A model generated the notes under the pieces. The model did not search any database. It was not told the DNA's origin and saw only the letters and a list, made by a program, of their open reading frames with translations. A stretch of 64,000 bases of DNA from contig JAFQEE010000018.1 in assembly GCA_017399175.1 (NCBI GenBank), positions 24,000 to 87,999 of the forward strand, read 5' to 3'. Positions 16,573-25,213 of the stretch are shown here, piece after piece; position 1 is the first letter of the stretch; every line of letters starts with the position of its first letter. Both the position numbers and the translations under genes were made by a program. This DNA is from Clostridia bacterium. Its GTDB lineage: Bacteria; Bacillota; Clostridia; Oscillospirales; Acutalibacteraceae.

Positions 16573-16960
16573 AGATGGTTTTGTAACAAATAGTTCCTCA
16601 ACGAATTATATTATAATTTCAAAAAAAGAGTTAACGCACGATTATCTTTATAAAAAACTTGGATTCAGTAAATCATCAAAAATCCTATCTTTAGGTTCAG
16701 ATTTATCAACCGATTTACTCAGTGGCACAGAAAGTGGCGTCCGTTGGTTTGATGTTGAGAAGATAGACTATGATACTGTCTTAAAAATTTTTGGTGAAGA
16801 AACTGCAAAGAAATATAAAGAATTAACTCAAAAAGGATTCTATACATATCTTGGTCATATTAATAGTGATGACAGTTGTTTAACTTCTTTTATGACAACA
16901 GATCGATTTGAAATTGATGATAAAGATTTCTATATGAACGGTTTAAACTGCGGTTGGTGA
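16562..16960 (+). CDS. NSSS-motif small protein, possible radical SAM partner
   Basis: A 132-residue protein starting MKIRDGFVTNSSSTNYIIIS. An N-terminal MKIR.GFV.NSSS stretch is a recurrent but unexplained signature of small proteins in Firmicutes islands. The rest is an ordinary globular sequence with several Asp-rich turns. The start is TTG with a strong AGGAGG. It overlaps the previous gene by 11 bp and is 4 bp from the radical SAM gene, so it could be the substrate or partner of that enzyme. This partnership is inference. Confidence 0.65.
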   Translation: MKIRDGFVTNSSSTNYIIISKKELTHDYLYKKLGFSKSSKILSLGSDLSTDLLSGTESGVRWFDVEKIDYDTVLKIFGEETAKKYKELTQKGFYTYLGHINSDDSCLTSFMTTDRFEIDDKDFYMNGLNCGW

Positions 16961-16964
16961 AATT

Positions 16965-18056
16965 ATGCTGTATTATAAAGACCAAAAGTATAATTTTATA
17001 GAGTTTTTTAATCAAGAAAACGGAACCTTAATGCGTACAAATATCATTAAAAATGGTGTGGAAACCGCAGAGGAACCCAATATGCGTTCTTTTCCTGAAT
17101 TAATAGATATTGGTATTATGGGAACTTGTCATGCTGGTTTGTCAGGTATTTGTGCAAAAGCAGGTATAGATTGTTATCAAAATGCGACATCACGTCAAAG
17201 AAACAATATGCCTGTTGAAAAATATGAAGCAATAATTTCTCAGTGTAGAAATAAGAGTTTTCAAGTGGCTTTAGGAGGGGCAGGAGACCCTAATAAGCAT
17301 GAAAATTTCGAGCAGATATTAAAGATTACACGAGATAATAATATTGTCCCTAATTTGACTACAAGTGGTTATAACATTTCTGAGTATGAAATCAAATTGA
17401 TTAAGACATATTGTGGTGCAGTTGCGGTATCTTTCTATTCGACATTAAATAAAAACGGCCGTGAAACAAATTTGAATACACTATCAACAATTCAAAAATT
17501 TGTTGATAGTAACTGTATTACAAATATTCATTATGTTGTTTCTAAACAAAATATAGATGAAGTAATTTATAGACTTGAAAAAAACTTATTTCCAAGCGGT
17601 ATAAATGCAATAATTTTTCTTCTATACAAGCCTGTCGGTCTTGCATCTAAAGATAAAATGCTAACTGCAAACGATCCAAGATATTTAAAGTTTTTAGAAT
17701 TAGTTACTAACAACAAAACTAATTTTAAAATAGGCTTTGATTCATGCCAAACCCCCGCAGTATTAAATTTTTGTTCAAATGTAGCCACCGAGTCTCTTGA
17801 ATTCTGTGAAGCTGCAAGGTTTTCTATGTACATAGATTGTGATTTGCTTGCATATCCATGTTCTTTTGGTCATGATTGTGATGTTTACTCTGTTGATTTA
17901 TCAAAGTATTCTATTGATGATGCGTGGAATTCAACAAATTTTAATATGTTTCGTTCGAAACAGAATACTGCGTGTTCTAACTGTAGCAAAAATAACATTT
18001 GCAGAAATTGTGCTTTGGATATTGATTTGAATGTTTGTGGCAAGTTTTTGAGATAA
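16965..18056 (+). CDS. Radical SAM/SPASM-like protein with atypical cysteine spacing
   Basis: A 363-residue enzyme. The cluster motif is C55-x7-C63-x6-C70 (GTCHAGLSGICAKAGIDCYQ) rather than CxxxCxxC, a pattern I recall for a clostridial radical SAM family of unknown function. Downstream features fit the family: VALGGAGDPNKHENF, GAVAVSFYS and HYVVSKQNIDEVIYRL. C-terminal cysteines (CSFGHDCD, CSNCSKNNICRNC) probably bind auxiliary clusters as in SPASM proteins that modify peptides. It is the last gene of the NACHT operon and is followed by a strong terminator. The substrate is unknown; the NSSS protein next to it is a candidate. Confidence 0.8.
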   Translation: MLYYKDQKYNFIEFFNQENGTLMRTNIIKNGVETAEEPNMRSFPELIDIGIMGTCHAGLSGICAKAGIDCYQNATSRQRNNMPVEKYEAIISQCRNKSFQVALGGAGDPNKHENFEQILKITRDNNIVPNLTTSGYNISEYEIKLIKTYCGAVAVSFYSTLNKNGRETNLNTLSTIQKFVDSNCITNIHYVVSKQNIDEVIYRLEKNLFPSGINAIIFLLYKPVGLASKDKMLTANDPRYLKFLELVTNNKTNFKIGFDSCQTPAVLNFCSNVATESLEFCEAARFSMYIDCDLLAYPCSFGHDCDVYSVDLSKYSIDDAWNSTNFNMFRSKQNTACSNCSKNNICRNCALDIDLNVCGKFLR

Positions 18057-18072
18057 AAAATAATAACAAAGT

Positions 18073-18107
18073 AAAAGTAGTCAACAGAAATCTGCTGACT
18101 ACTTTTT
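18073..18107 (+). terminator. Intrinsic terminator of NACHT/radical SAM operon
   Basis: An AAAAGTAGTCA/TGACTACTTTTT stem with inner CAG/CTG pairing ends in a T-run, 17 bp after the radical SAM stop. Confidence 0.85.
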
Positions 18108-18132
18108 GGCTAATTGTTATGTCATAGATTAT

Positions 18133-18498
18133 TTAGTTGTATATTAATTCTGTTGTAACAACATATTTTGCTCTTGCCTCAATGTTTTGTATACGACATA
18201 CCCACTCCATCTGATTTTCTTCTTTTAGTTGTTCGGTTAAACCTTCAGCTTCTTTCATTTGCTCTATGAGAGTGTCATACATCTCACGAGCCTGCTTTTC
18301 AACCTCGGCACATTGTTGATACAGTCTGCCTTGGGTAAGTAGTGTTGTAAATAATACCTTTTTGTTTTTTAGCAGATAATCTTTGTACAACATACCCCAT
18401 TTACCAAGGGTAACACCTGCTTCTTCGGGTGGTAATATGAGTTTAGGAATGTTGAAATCTCCAACACGGCGATAACTGATAGTGTTTTTGTTTGACAT
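18133..18498 (-). CDS. tnpV: Transposon-encoded protein TnpV
   Basis: A 121-residue protein matching TnpV of Tn4451-type elements: RRVGDFNIPKLILPPEEAGVTLGKWGMLYKDYLLKNKKVLFTTL, then a long Glu-rich helix. It is a small accessory protein, not a transposase; its role is not well established. The start at 18498 is chosen because AAAGGAGG stands just upstream; the longer frame has no site. Minus-strand TCGACA and TACAAT (17 bp apart) lie upstream, with the dyad TTGTAC/GTACAA over the -10 region, suggesting autoregulation or control. The related mobilization module is 13 kb away. Confidence 0.75.
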   Translation of the reverse strand: MSNKNTISYRRVGDFNIPKLILPPEEAGVTLGKWGMLYKDYLLKNKKVLFTTLLTQGRLYQQCAEVEKQAREMYDTLIEQMKEAEGLTEQLKEENQMEWVCRIQNIEARAKYVVTTELIYN

Positions 18499-18574
18499 AA
18501 AAAGTCCTCCTTTAAATTTTGTACTTACATTGTACAAATTAAAGAAGGATTTGTCGAATGTGCAAATATAAAAA

Positions 18575-18615
18575 AAGAAAACCAAGAAAGATTTTACTCT
18601 CTCTTGGTTATTTCT
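18575..18615. terminator. Hairpin upstream of tnpV
   Basis: AACCAAGA pairs with TCTTGGTT around a short A/T loop, with T-rich flanks on both strands. It separates the tnpV promoter region from the IS200 copy. Confidence 0.45.
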
Positions 18616-18770
18616 TTTCCTTCAGCAATGCACGGTATCTAATGACTGTTTTTATAAACTGTCCTTAGCAACCCCGCGCATTAGCCGGGGGTTCTTCATA
18701 TGCGGGCAAAGCCCTATGATACTGGCATCGCCTCAAGGCGTACCCTACGACTACCTTCTGCAAAGGCTTT

Positions 18771-19229
18771 TTACTTGTTACCCGTAAACGGGTCTATGTA
18801 TTCTTTGAGCGTCATTTGGTCATGCATCATATCTTCTTTGAGCTGATTCTGTATGTACTCTGCTATCTTTTTAGTGTTCTTTCCTACTGTATCTACATAA
18901 TATCCTCTACACCAAAAACTTCTATTTCCATACTTGTACTTCAAATTTGCATGACGCTCAAAGATTATTAGCGTACTTTTTCCCTTTAGAAATCCTACGA
19001 ATCCAGCCACACTCATCTTTGGTGGTATTTCCACTAGCATATGTATATGGTCTGGGCATATTTCAGCTTCTATGGTATTTACCTGCTTCCAATTACATAA
19101 TTCTCGCAGTATCTTTCCTATTTCTTCTTTACGTTCTCCATAAAATTCTTTTCTTCTGAATTTTGGTGCAAATACTATGTGATATTTGCAATTCCATGTT
19201 GTATGTGCTAAACTTTTATTGTCATTCAT
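18771..19229 (-). CDS. tnpA: IS200 transposase TnpA
   Basis: A 152-residue HUH transposase, the usual size for IS200. The HUH pair is in CPDHIHMLVEIP and the catalytic Tyr in GYYVDTVGKN. The N-terminus (HTTWNCKYHIVFAPKFRR) is conserved in the family. It cuts and joins single-stranded DNA at the hairpin ends. AAAGGAGG stands upstream of the ATG, but is sequestered by the inverted repeat at 19240-19294. No tnpB accompanies it. It appears intact, so the copy may be active. Confidence 0.92.
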   Translation of the reverse strand: MNDNKSLAHTTWNCKYHIVFAPKFRRKEFYGERKEEIGKILRELCNWKQVNTIEAEICPDHIHMLVEIPPKMSVAGFVGFLKGKSTLIIFERHANLKYKYGNRSFWCRGYYVDTVGKNTKKIAEYIQNQLKEDMMHDQMTLKEYIDPFTGNK

Positions 19230-19239
19230 TTTGAATGTC

Positions 19240-19294
19240 CTCCTTTTGATTTTCTATGCAGTTGGTAGCCGCATTTCCATTATATCAAAAGGAG
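19240..19294 (-). promoter_or_regulatory. Ribosome-site-sequestering stem in tnpA leader
   Basis: An 11-bp perfect inverted repeat (CTCCTTTTGAT at 19240-19250 and its complement at 19284-19294) buries the AAAGGAG of tnpA in a hairpin. This matches the known post-transcriptional silencing of IS200 transposase. Confidence 0.75.
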
Positions 19295-19488
19295 TTTTAT
19301 TTTTATACTCATCGCTAAAGCTTTTTTGAACCCCTGGCACAGCCAGGGGTTTTCGAATACAAGAAATATGGTGTCGGTGAAAACCGACACCATAAGGAGT
19401 TTTATATGTTTTATGCCTATACGCAAAATATGAAACTATAATAGAGCTAAAATTGATCGAACGAAATCTATGACAAAATATTAAAAAT

Positions 19489-21623
19489 TTATTCTCTTTT
19501 TTCTTTAAATTCATTATTAAACTTATCAAATCTTTTTTCTATTTTAAGATAAGAATTGTTTTTTTCAATGTCATCTAATACTTTCTTGAGAAACTTCGAT
19601 ATTATTTTATAGTATTTAATCACACTTTCATCTGCATTGTTTTTTTCATCAAACAAATAATTGTCTATTATATTTTTTGTTTGCTGTAAAACTTTCGTAG
19701 ATCTTGCGTAAAAAGCCTTTCTGTAAAAAAAAGTATTTGGTGATTCAGTATTTTTATTACTTCCAGGCAAATATGCAACACGTAAACGACTTAAAACTAA
19801 ATCGCACATTGTAAACATATCATATTCTCTTAACGGATACTTATCTTTTGAACTTAGTTTTACATATAAATAGTTGTAACAATTATGAAAATCAAATCCT
19901 TTATTTATTTCATCAATACCAGGTTTAAGTGGTCGTTTTTTATCTTCTCCCTGAATTGATAAATCACCGTAATATAGCATTTGATACTGTCTGTTATATA
20001 TTTGAAAATTACTTTCTTTTTTTCCGCTTACAGAATGATTATTCAATGTATATTTAACTAACATATTGATATTTTTTTGTCCATAAGTTCAAACAAGTTT
20101 ATTGAGTGCATTAAACCTAGTCCAATAAAATTATCTAATTTTTGTGCATTATCATCTCCTTTTATTAACCATAGATTTTCTTCACATAGAAAATCATTAT
20201 TTATCTCAGTATCGTCTGATTGGCATTCTTGTGTAAGATAAGACTTGTAAATTTCAGCACATTTATCCCGTAGAGATTTATACAATTTGTCTCTAAATGG
20301 AGAGTAAATTTGCAAATGAGCAAGACAGTAAATTAAGGTTGATAGAGTACAATTACTGAGTTCTTTTCGTTTTAGCAATTGTTGACATACAATTATAAAT
20401 TTATTTGTATCGCTCCAAAGTTTTCTAATAATAACAGAAATGTTTCTTGATATAAATTCATTTAAAATTGAATCTTTTTCAATCTCATCATTAGGGTTTT
20501 CCGCGAAATAACGTAATTCTCTGTTATAGTGTAATGCAATTAAATACTCTCTTGCGTCTTTATATTTTTTTATAAATAAAAATGTGTTGTAAACTTTATC
20601 AGGATATTAACAGATAGGTTTGTGCATTCTTCGATTTACATTTGACACATCATCATTTAAGTGCTTAAACTTCTCATAAGTATAGCCTTTGTATGCAAAT
20701 AGATATGCCATAACAGGTGCATATTTAACAAAGCCATACCCTAGTTTATTTAAACATATTTCATATTGTCTATCGATATAGTATCCATAGATTTCAGGGA
20801 CTGATTCATTAAAATGTCTTAATTCGTTACTATCTTTAATTGTTGTTGCAATAAAGTTGTAGTTTTGATACATAAACCCCGGAGTAATTGTCAGTCGTCT
20901 GAATTTTCTTATAATTTCACATACATTTTCAACTAATTTATCATCAATTTCAGTCGGATATGCAGAACCATCACGTATTTCTTTTTTCAATAGTACATTA
21001 TCTGAAATACGAAGGCTAAATTTTTTAAGTTTTAAAAATGCTTCAACAAAACTAACGAAGCGTATATCTTCAGCTCCTGCTTCTCGAACATCAATGGGAT
21101 TGAAATACATAATATCACTTATATCATTATATTTTCTTGATGGCATTGTATTTTTAAAACTTGGTAATCTTTGTTGGCTAAATGACAAAATATAATGTGA
21201 GCCACTATACTTGGATAAAACATCTAAGACACAGCGTCCCACGCTATCTTCAGTAGTATAACTCCAACAATCTTGTTCATCTAATCCATCTATAATATAG
21301 CATACTGAGTGATGTTCTTTGAGTGCTATATTTTGTACGTTTTTTGTAAAATCTTCAAAAGTATCTTTTACAGCATTATAATATGGGCTGTTATGTCTTA
21401 ATTTTTCTTCTAATTCAGCACTTTCCAAGTTGAAATATGCTGGTATAAAGTCAATTTTACCAACACTATATTGATATAGTAAAAATATGTAAAACAAGCC
21501 AAGAAATGTACTTTTTCCAGAACTATTCTCACCTCGAATATTTAGTAGATTTTCAGAAGTAGAATTGTCCATTTGTTCCTTTATTCGTTCAAGTACAAAA
21601 TCAAATATATTTATGTCCATCAA
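19489..21623 (-). pseudogene. STAND-type P-loop ATPase gene broken by stop and frameshift
   Basis: The N-terminal part (to TAA 20607-20609) has the Walker A RGENSSGKSTFLGL and Walker B-like CYIIDGLDEQD of STAND ATPases. After that stop the same frame continues without start codon or ribosome site to 20058. There a 7-A tract (20072-20078) precedes a second frame that runs to 19489; one added A would join them without interruption. The restored product would be about 711 residues, normal for a STAND ATPase plus helical sensor. The first frame begins TTG-ATG without a ribosome site and is in phase with the phosphoesterase upstream, so the original gene may have been a fusion. Confidence 0.65.
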
Positions 21624-21662
21624 AGAAGTATCAATAACACCATTTTTTCTATATTTACAAAT

Positions 21663-22952
21663 TTATAAAAATAAATTATTTAGATTTGAAACCCAGTCGT
21701 TCATTTCACCCATTTTCCAACCGTATATTTCTTGGCAAAGATTTTCCCATGAATCAAAATTTTTAGGGCCAGCTATCGTTTCAAAAGCATTTTTCACAAT
21801 ATGTTTTTTACTTAACTTATATAATTTAGATACTACTGCATCTTGAGGTCTTATCTCGCAAGTCCAAGTATTCTCTTTATTATATTTTAGATGAATTTTT
21901 CTTTCCATGCCAATTTTATTTTTGAAAATTTCAATAAGATTGTATTCGACTTCTGATACATCTTCAGTTTTATCGTGGGAAATATTCAATGGTTCACCAC
22001 TAAAATAATGAGGAATATCATGTATTTGAGAAGCAATTATGCTTCTGGTATGTTTATCTCCACAAAAATAGAGTCCATTTTCACCAGTGAATTTTTGTAT
22101 ATCACTCATAAAAGGGGTTTTTATATATCGTTTATATGCCAGTCTCGTTTTCTCACAAATCTCATATATTGGTTTATGAGCTAAAACAATATTTATATAA
22201 TCTTGCGAATCTAAGTCTTCATAAAGTTTTGTTATTGAATCTCTAACTCTTTCACAGTTAATACAATAATAACCTTCTTTTTGCTTTTTTGGATTTTGCC
22301 AGTTAGTATTTAAAATTAAAAAATTTAGATTATCTAATGTGCAAATTGAAACAGGCTCTGTTTGTGCACATCTTGACTGTGAGTTTGCAACCCCTAACTG
22401 ATTGAGAAAATTTTCAAAGGGCATAAAATTCATTAATAGGGTTTCAGGATAGCCATACATCCATTTATCGTTTTCTTTTTTGCATGATATTGACTTATCG
22501 ATTACAAATGGACGCAAAACATCATGATTACCACAACAGATAACAACACTACCAAATGGAATGTTTAAATCTGATATAAATTTTCTCATTATTTCAGCAG
22601 CAACATCGAATCGACGCTCAACGATAGTTTTAACAGCATCATCAAATTTATGTTTAATTTCTTCATCTGCTTCTTGAGCAAACAGTTTTTTGTTAAATCT
22701 ACGTGGTTCCCCCTCTTCAGTTGTAAAATACATATCATCAATATGTAATTCATTAGCTACAATATCAAAAATGTCACTAGAATTAATAATATCACCAGTA
22801 TGAACCAAGTAATCAATTTTAATCTTTTCACTTTTTAATTTTTCTGTTAGAGACTTCAAAGCTTTTTTCGCATGCTCAAGTTCTTCATTATTATCAGTTA
22901 AATGAAAATCCGAAACGTGAAGTATTAGTCTTAAAGTATTAATATCATTCAT
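21663..22952 (-). CDS. Calcineurin-like metallophosphoesterase (STAND partner or N-terminal domain)
   Basis: A 429-residue protein with all metallophosphoesterase motifs: HVSDFHL, VHTGDII, CCGNHDV, VLAHKP and YFCGDKHTR. Substrates of this superfamily include nucleotides, nucleic acids and cyclic nucleotides. The last 70 residues form a linker-like region. The stop TAA (21663-21665) is followed, in the same frame and after 13 sense codons, by the STAND ATPase start. This suggests either an operon or a once continuous effector-ATPase fusion of about 1150 residues. It could be a degraded anti-phage STAND protein; this is inference. Confidence 0.8.
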   Translation of the reverse strand: MNDINTLRLILHVSDFHLTDNNEELEHAKKALKSLTEKLKSEKIKIDYLVHTGDIINSSDIFDIVANELHIDDMYFTTEEGEPRRFNKKLFAQEADEEIKHKFDDAVKTIVERRFDVAAEIMRKFISDLNIPFGSVVICCGNHDVLRPFVIDKSISCKKENDKWMYGYPETLLMNFMPFENFLNQLGVANSQSRCAQTEPVSICTLDNLNFLILNTNWQNPKKQKEGYYCINCERVRDSITKLYEDLDSQDYINIVLAHKPIYEICEKTRLAYKRYIKTPFMSDIQKFTGENGLYFCGDKHTRSIIASQIHDIPHYFSGEPLNISHDKTEDVSEVEYNLIEIFKNKIGMERKIHLKYNKENTWTCEIRPQDAVVSKLYKLSKKHIVKNAFETIAGPKNFDSWENLCQEIYGWKMGEMNDWVSNLNNLFL

Positions 22953-23111
22953 ATTTTACACACTTTCTCTCGTTTAATTAACCTTATTAATTTGATTAGC
23001 TTACAAATACGCTTATAGTCAAAAATAATATACTATGTAAGACTTGGTCAACACAATTTGCAAAAATGCTTTATTTTTCGACAAAAATGTTTATTTTTCG
23101 ACTCGTCACAC

Positions 23112-23153
23112 TTCAAAAACCAACCGCACCGTAACTGTATGTTACGATGCGGG
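23112..23153 (-). terminator. Terminator next to GNAT relic
   Basis: CCGCATCGTAAC pairs with GTTACGGTGCGG and is followed on the minus strand by GGTTTTTG. Sequence and flank resemble the terminator at 9782-9833. Confidence 0.6.
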
Positions 23154-23170
23154 CTACTCTAATTATTCAA

Positions 23171-23400
23171 TTATCTTTTCAACAACAAATCATATTCATA
23201 ACTGTCACCCTGATAATTTTCTTTTATTCTTGCAATAGGTTCTGTAAAGCCGTGTTTTTAATACATATAGTGAGCTTTTGAGTTGTCATCTTCAACACCG
23301 ACGGTAAATTCACTGTAACCATTTTCTGCAAGAATAGTCAACACATTTTCAAACAAAACAAAAATATCTATAGTCCCATTTATTGCCTTGTGTTGCGTAA
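23171..23400 (-). pseudogene. GNAT acetyltransferase relic
   Basis: Only the C-terminal part of a GNAT is present: TILAENGYSEFTVGVEDDNSKAHYMY, then TAA (23258-23260), then KHGFTEPIARIKENYQ to TAA at 23171. The NSKAHYMY.KHGF motif is the classic end of GNAT motif B. The N-terminal half is missing, so the gene is dead. The terminator behind it (23112-23153) resembles the one behind the resistance-type operon at 9782-9833. The fragment is too short to name a substrate. Confidence 0.7.
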
Positions 23401-23418
23401 GCTAATGGCTACACTTTT

Positions 23419-24506
23419 TTAATTCCAATCAGTCATATTATTGTAAAGTTGAGTTATGTATCTTATTAAACAAACTTCAATCCACGATGTATAGTTACCA
23501 TCCCCTGGCAAATCTATTTTCATGTATGCAGGACAAGAATTATCAGGGTCAAAACGAGGTCGCATCGCCAACACTTTGGGCTTTAATTCTTTATATCCTT
23601 TCACACCCAATGAAGTATCTTTATTTGTAAACACCCAAAAGCCATTGTCTTTATAATTATAAATTAAACATAATGCTGCACCACGATTAGATAATCCTGA
23701 AGAAGGCAAAACATCCTTATATCCTGCATAATCACCAAAACCGCTAAAACCCAAATCCTTATATTTTTTCAATAAAGAGTTATCTATCAAGGCAGTGATT
23801 CCTGTTTCCTCGAAATCTTTATTCTGATAGTTTGCCTCACGAGGAGAATTTAATATTACCTTTTGTGCTGAAATTGTATTTTCATTAATTTCTTCAATTT
23901 CAATTGATAATCCATCGATGTTTGTCTCGCCAACATCAAGCAAAAGATAGTCTGATGTACGAAGAGAAATTAGTAATGGCATATATTCGCTAATTATATC
24001 AGCAGTTATACGAATAGCAACATTATTTGATAACTCTTTTAACTGTTTATAAAAAACAGTAATATCAGCAAGAGTATTATCAAATGCATTACTAATTGAA
24101 ATAACCGGAATAAAATTTTCATAATTTGTAATCTCGCATACCCGTTTTTTATATTCATCAAAATCTCTTAATTTCAATCCTAACGACACTTTAGCGACAT
24201 CATAGTTCTTATATTTATTGTTATCAACTCTCAAATAATCAATAAATGCTTTCTTATCTTTAACAGTTTTCTTAATAATTCAAGCGTATTTATATCGTCT
24301 TCGGTAGGTTTTAATTTTTTCTTGTAGTTGCGTCCATTTTTCTTTTCATAAACATATTTATTTGTTACAGGATTAACTTCATACTTTGTCTCAAAAAAAT
24401 CATTTATAATCTCAAATAGAGGGACAATATCATCCGAAAAAACTGTATATGTACTCTTAGCAGTACGCAATTCTGCTTCTCGGCATTTCATCAATGGAAT
24501 ATACAT
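23419..24506 (-). pseudogene. Beta-family protein gene with a -1 frameshift
   Basis: Two overlapping frames together make one protein of about 360 residues of the phage T4 beta-protein-like family: N-terminal YIPLMKCREAELRTAK, then LFEIINDFF, and a C-terminal part with FIPVISISNAF and GFGDYAGYKDVLPSSG. Frame 1 ends at 24231, but its sense continues in the second frame as KDKKAFIDYLRVDNNK. One missing A near 24276-24284 (GAATTATT for GAAATTATT) explains the break. The second frame has no ribosome site. The family is found in phages and islands; its function is not well known. A sequencing error is the alternative explanation. Confidence 0.65.
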
Positions 24507-24922
24507 TAAATCACCAATCCTTATATTTTTATTATGGCATTGACATCATATTAAAACAACACTTATCTATATATATCGTATTAAACAGACATTTTGTGAC
24601 AAGTTTTGTGACATAATAAAATTTTATAATTAACGTTGATACTATATAGAAACGAGTACAATCGGCCATAGGGCGAATGTTGTGTAAAGTCGTTCTTCTT
24701 TTATATCAAAAAATGAAAAAATTCATAAAGAAAAATATTTTAAAAAAGTATTATTATCGAACTAATTATGCGAGTACCACATCAACACATGACCGAAATT
24801 TGCAATACACATATGGCATTTTATTTTTAAACATAAAAAATTATTTTACAAAACCATATTTATTATTGATTATTTCTTTTTTTACGTGTCAACAATAAAG
24901 ACACAATGAAAGGATGGTCAGG
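24507..24922. other. AT-rich intergenic region, nothing recognised
   Basis: This stretch is strongly AT-rich. An ORF of 73 codons exists at 24677-24898 but has no ribosome binding site and low-complexity sequence. No clear promoter, hairpin or repeat was found here. Confidence 0.4.
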
Positions 24923-25078
24923 ATGTATTTAAATGTTAAAGTTTATATAAATGACATGGAAGTAGATTTGTCTGACCTTCCTGATTATGAGATAAAGTGT
25001 CCTGCAATTGACAGAATTGTTAATAGCATTATTGATAAGGCGAAAGAAAACAATGACATTGAAATTAAAGTTTCATAA
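24923..25078 (+). CDS. 51-residue acidic protein before recombinase
   Basis: ATG 24923 is preceded by GAAAGGATGG and followed by a 51-residue acidic reading frame (MYLNVKVYINDMEVDLSDLPDYEIKC is its start). It contains two short predicted strands and an acidic C-terminal helix (IVNSIIDKAKENNDIEIKV). A hairpin (25083-25114) follows. Its location just before the serine recombinase gene suggests an accessory or directionality role, as small proteins next to large serine recombinases often are, but no family match is claimed. Confidence 0.5.
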   Translation: MYLNVKVYINDMEVDLSDLPDYEIKCPAIDRIVNSIIDKAKENNDIEIKVS

Positions 25079-25082
25079 AGCG

Positions 25083-25114
25083 AAAGTACTGATGCAGAAA
25101 TGCGTCAGTACTTT
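25083..25114. terminator. Hairpin between small ORF and recombinase
   Basis: A 10-bp perfect stem (AAAGTACTGA with TCAGTACTTT) lies just after the stop of the small ORF. There is no strong T-run, so termination is possible but not certain. Confidence 0.5.
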
Positions 25115-25151
25115 CTATATTTCGACAAATTTTGTTAATTTGATTTTTGTA

Positions 25152-25180
25152 TTGTTTTAGTCGAAACATTCTGCTATAAT
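25152..25180 (+). promoter_or_regulatory. Promoter of sigG-linked recombinase
   Basis: TTGTTT and an extended TGCTATAAT -10 box are separated by 17 bp, 34 bp before the ATG. TTTCGAC and GTCGAAA form an inverted pair around the -35 region, a possible operator. The boxes look like a vegetative promoter, not a sigma-F or sigma-G one. Confidence 0.65.
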
Positions 25181-25213
25181 GGTTAAAGAAAATAAAGTCA
25201 GGAGGATAACATT

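Larger units (their letters stand above)
18656..19360. mobile_element. IS200/IS605-family insertion sequence
   Basis: A complete-looking single-transposase element. The transposase reads on the minus strand. Subterminal hairpins are AACCCCGCG/GCCGGGGGTT (18670-18693) at the 3' side and AACCCCTGG/CCAGGGGTT (19329-19353) at the 5' side, as expected for HUH elements that recognise end hairpins. There are no terminal inverted repeats. The exact termini are approximate. Confidence 0.8.

Noticed and set aside
24677-24898. 73-codon plus-strand ORF in the AT-rich gap
   Set aside because: No ribosome binding site, low-complexity composition, no family resemblance and no promoter.
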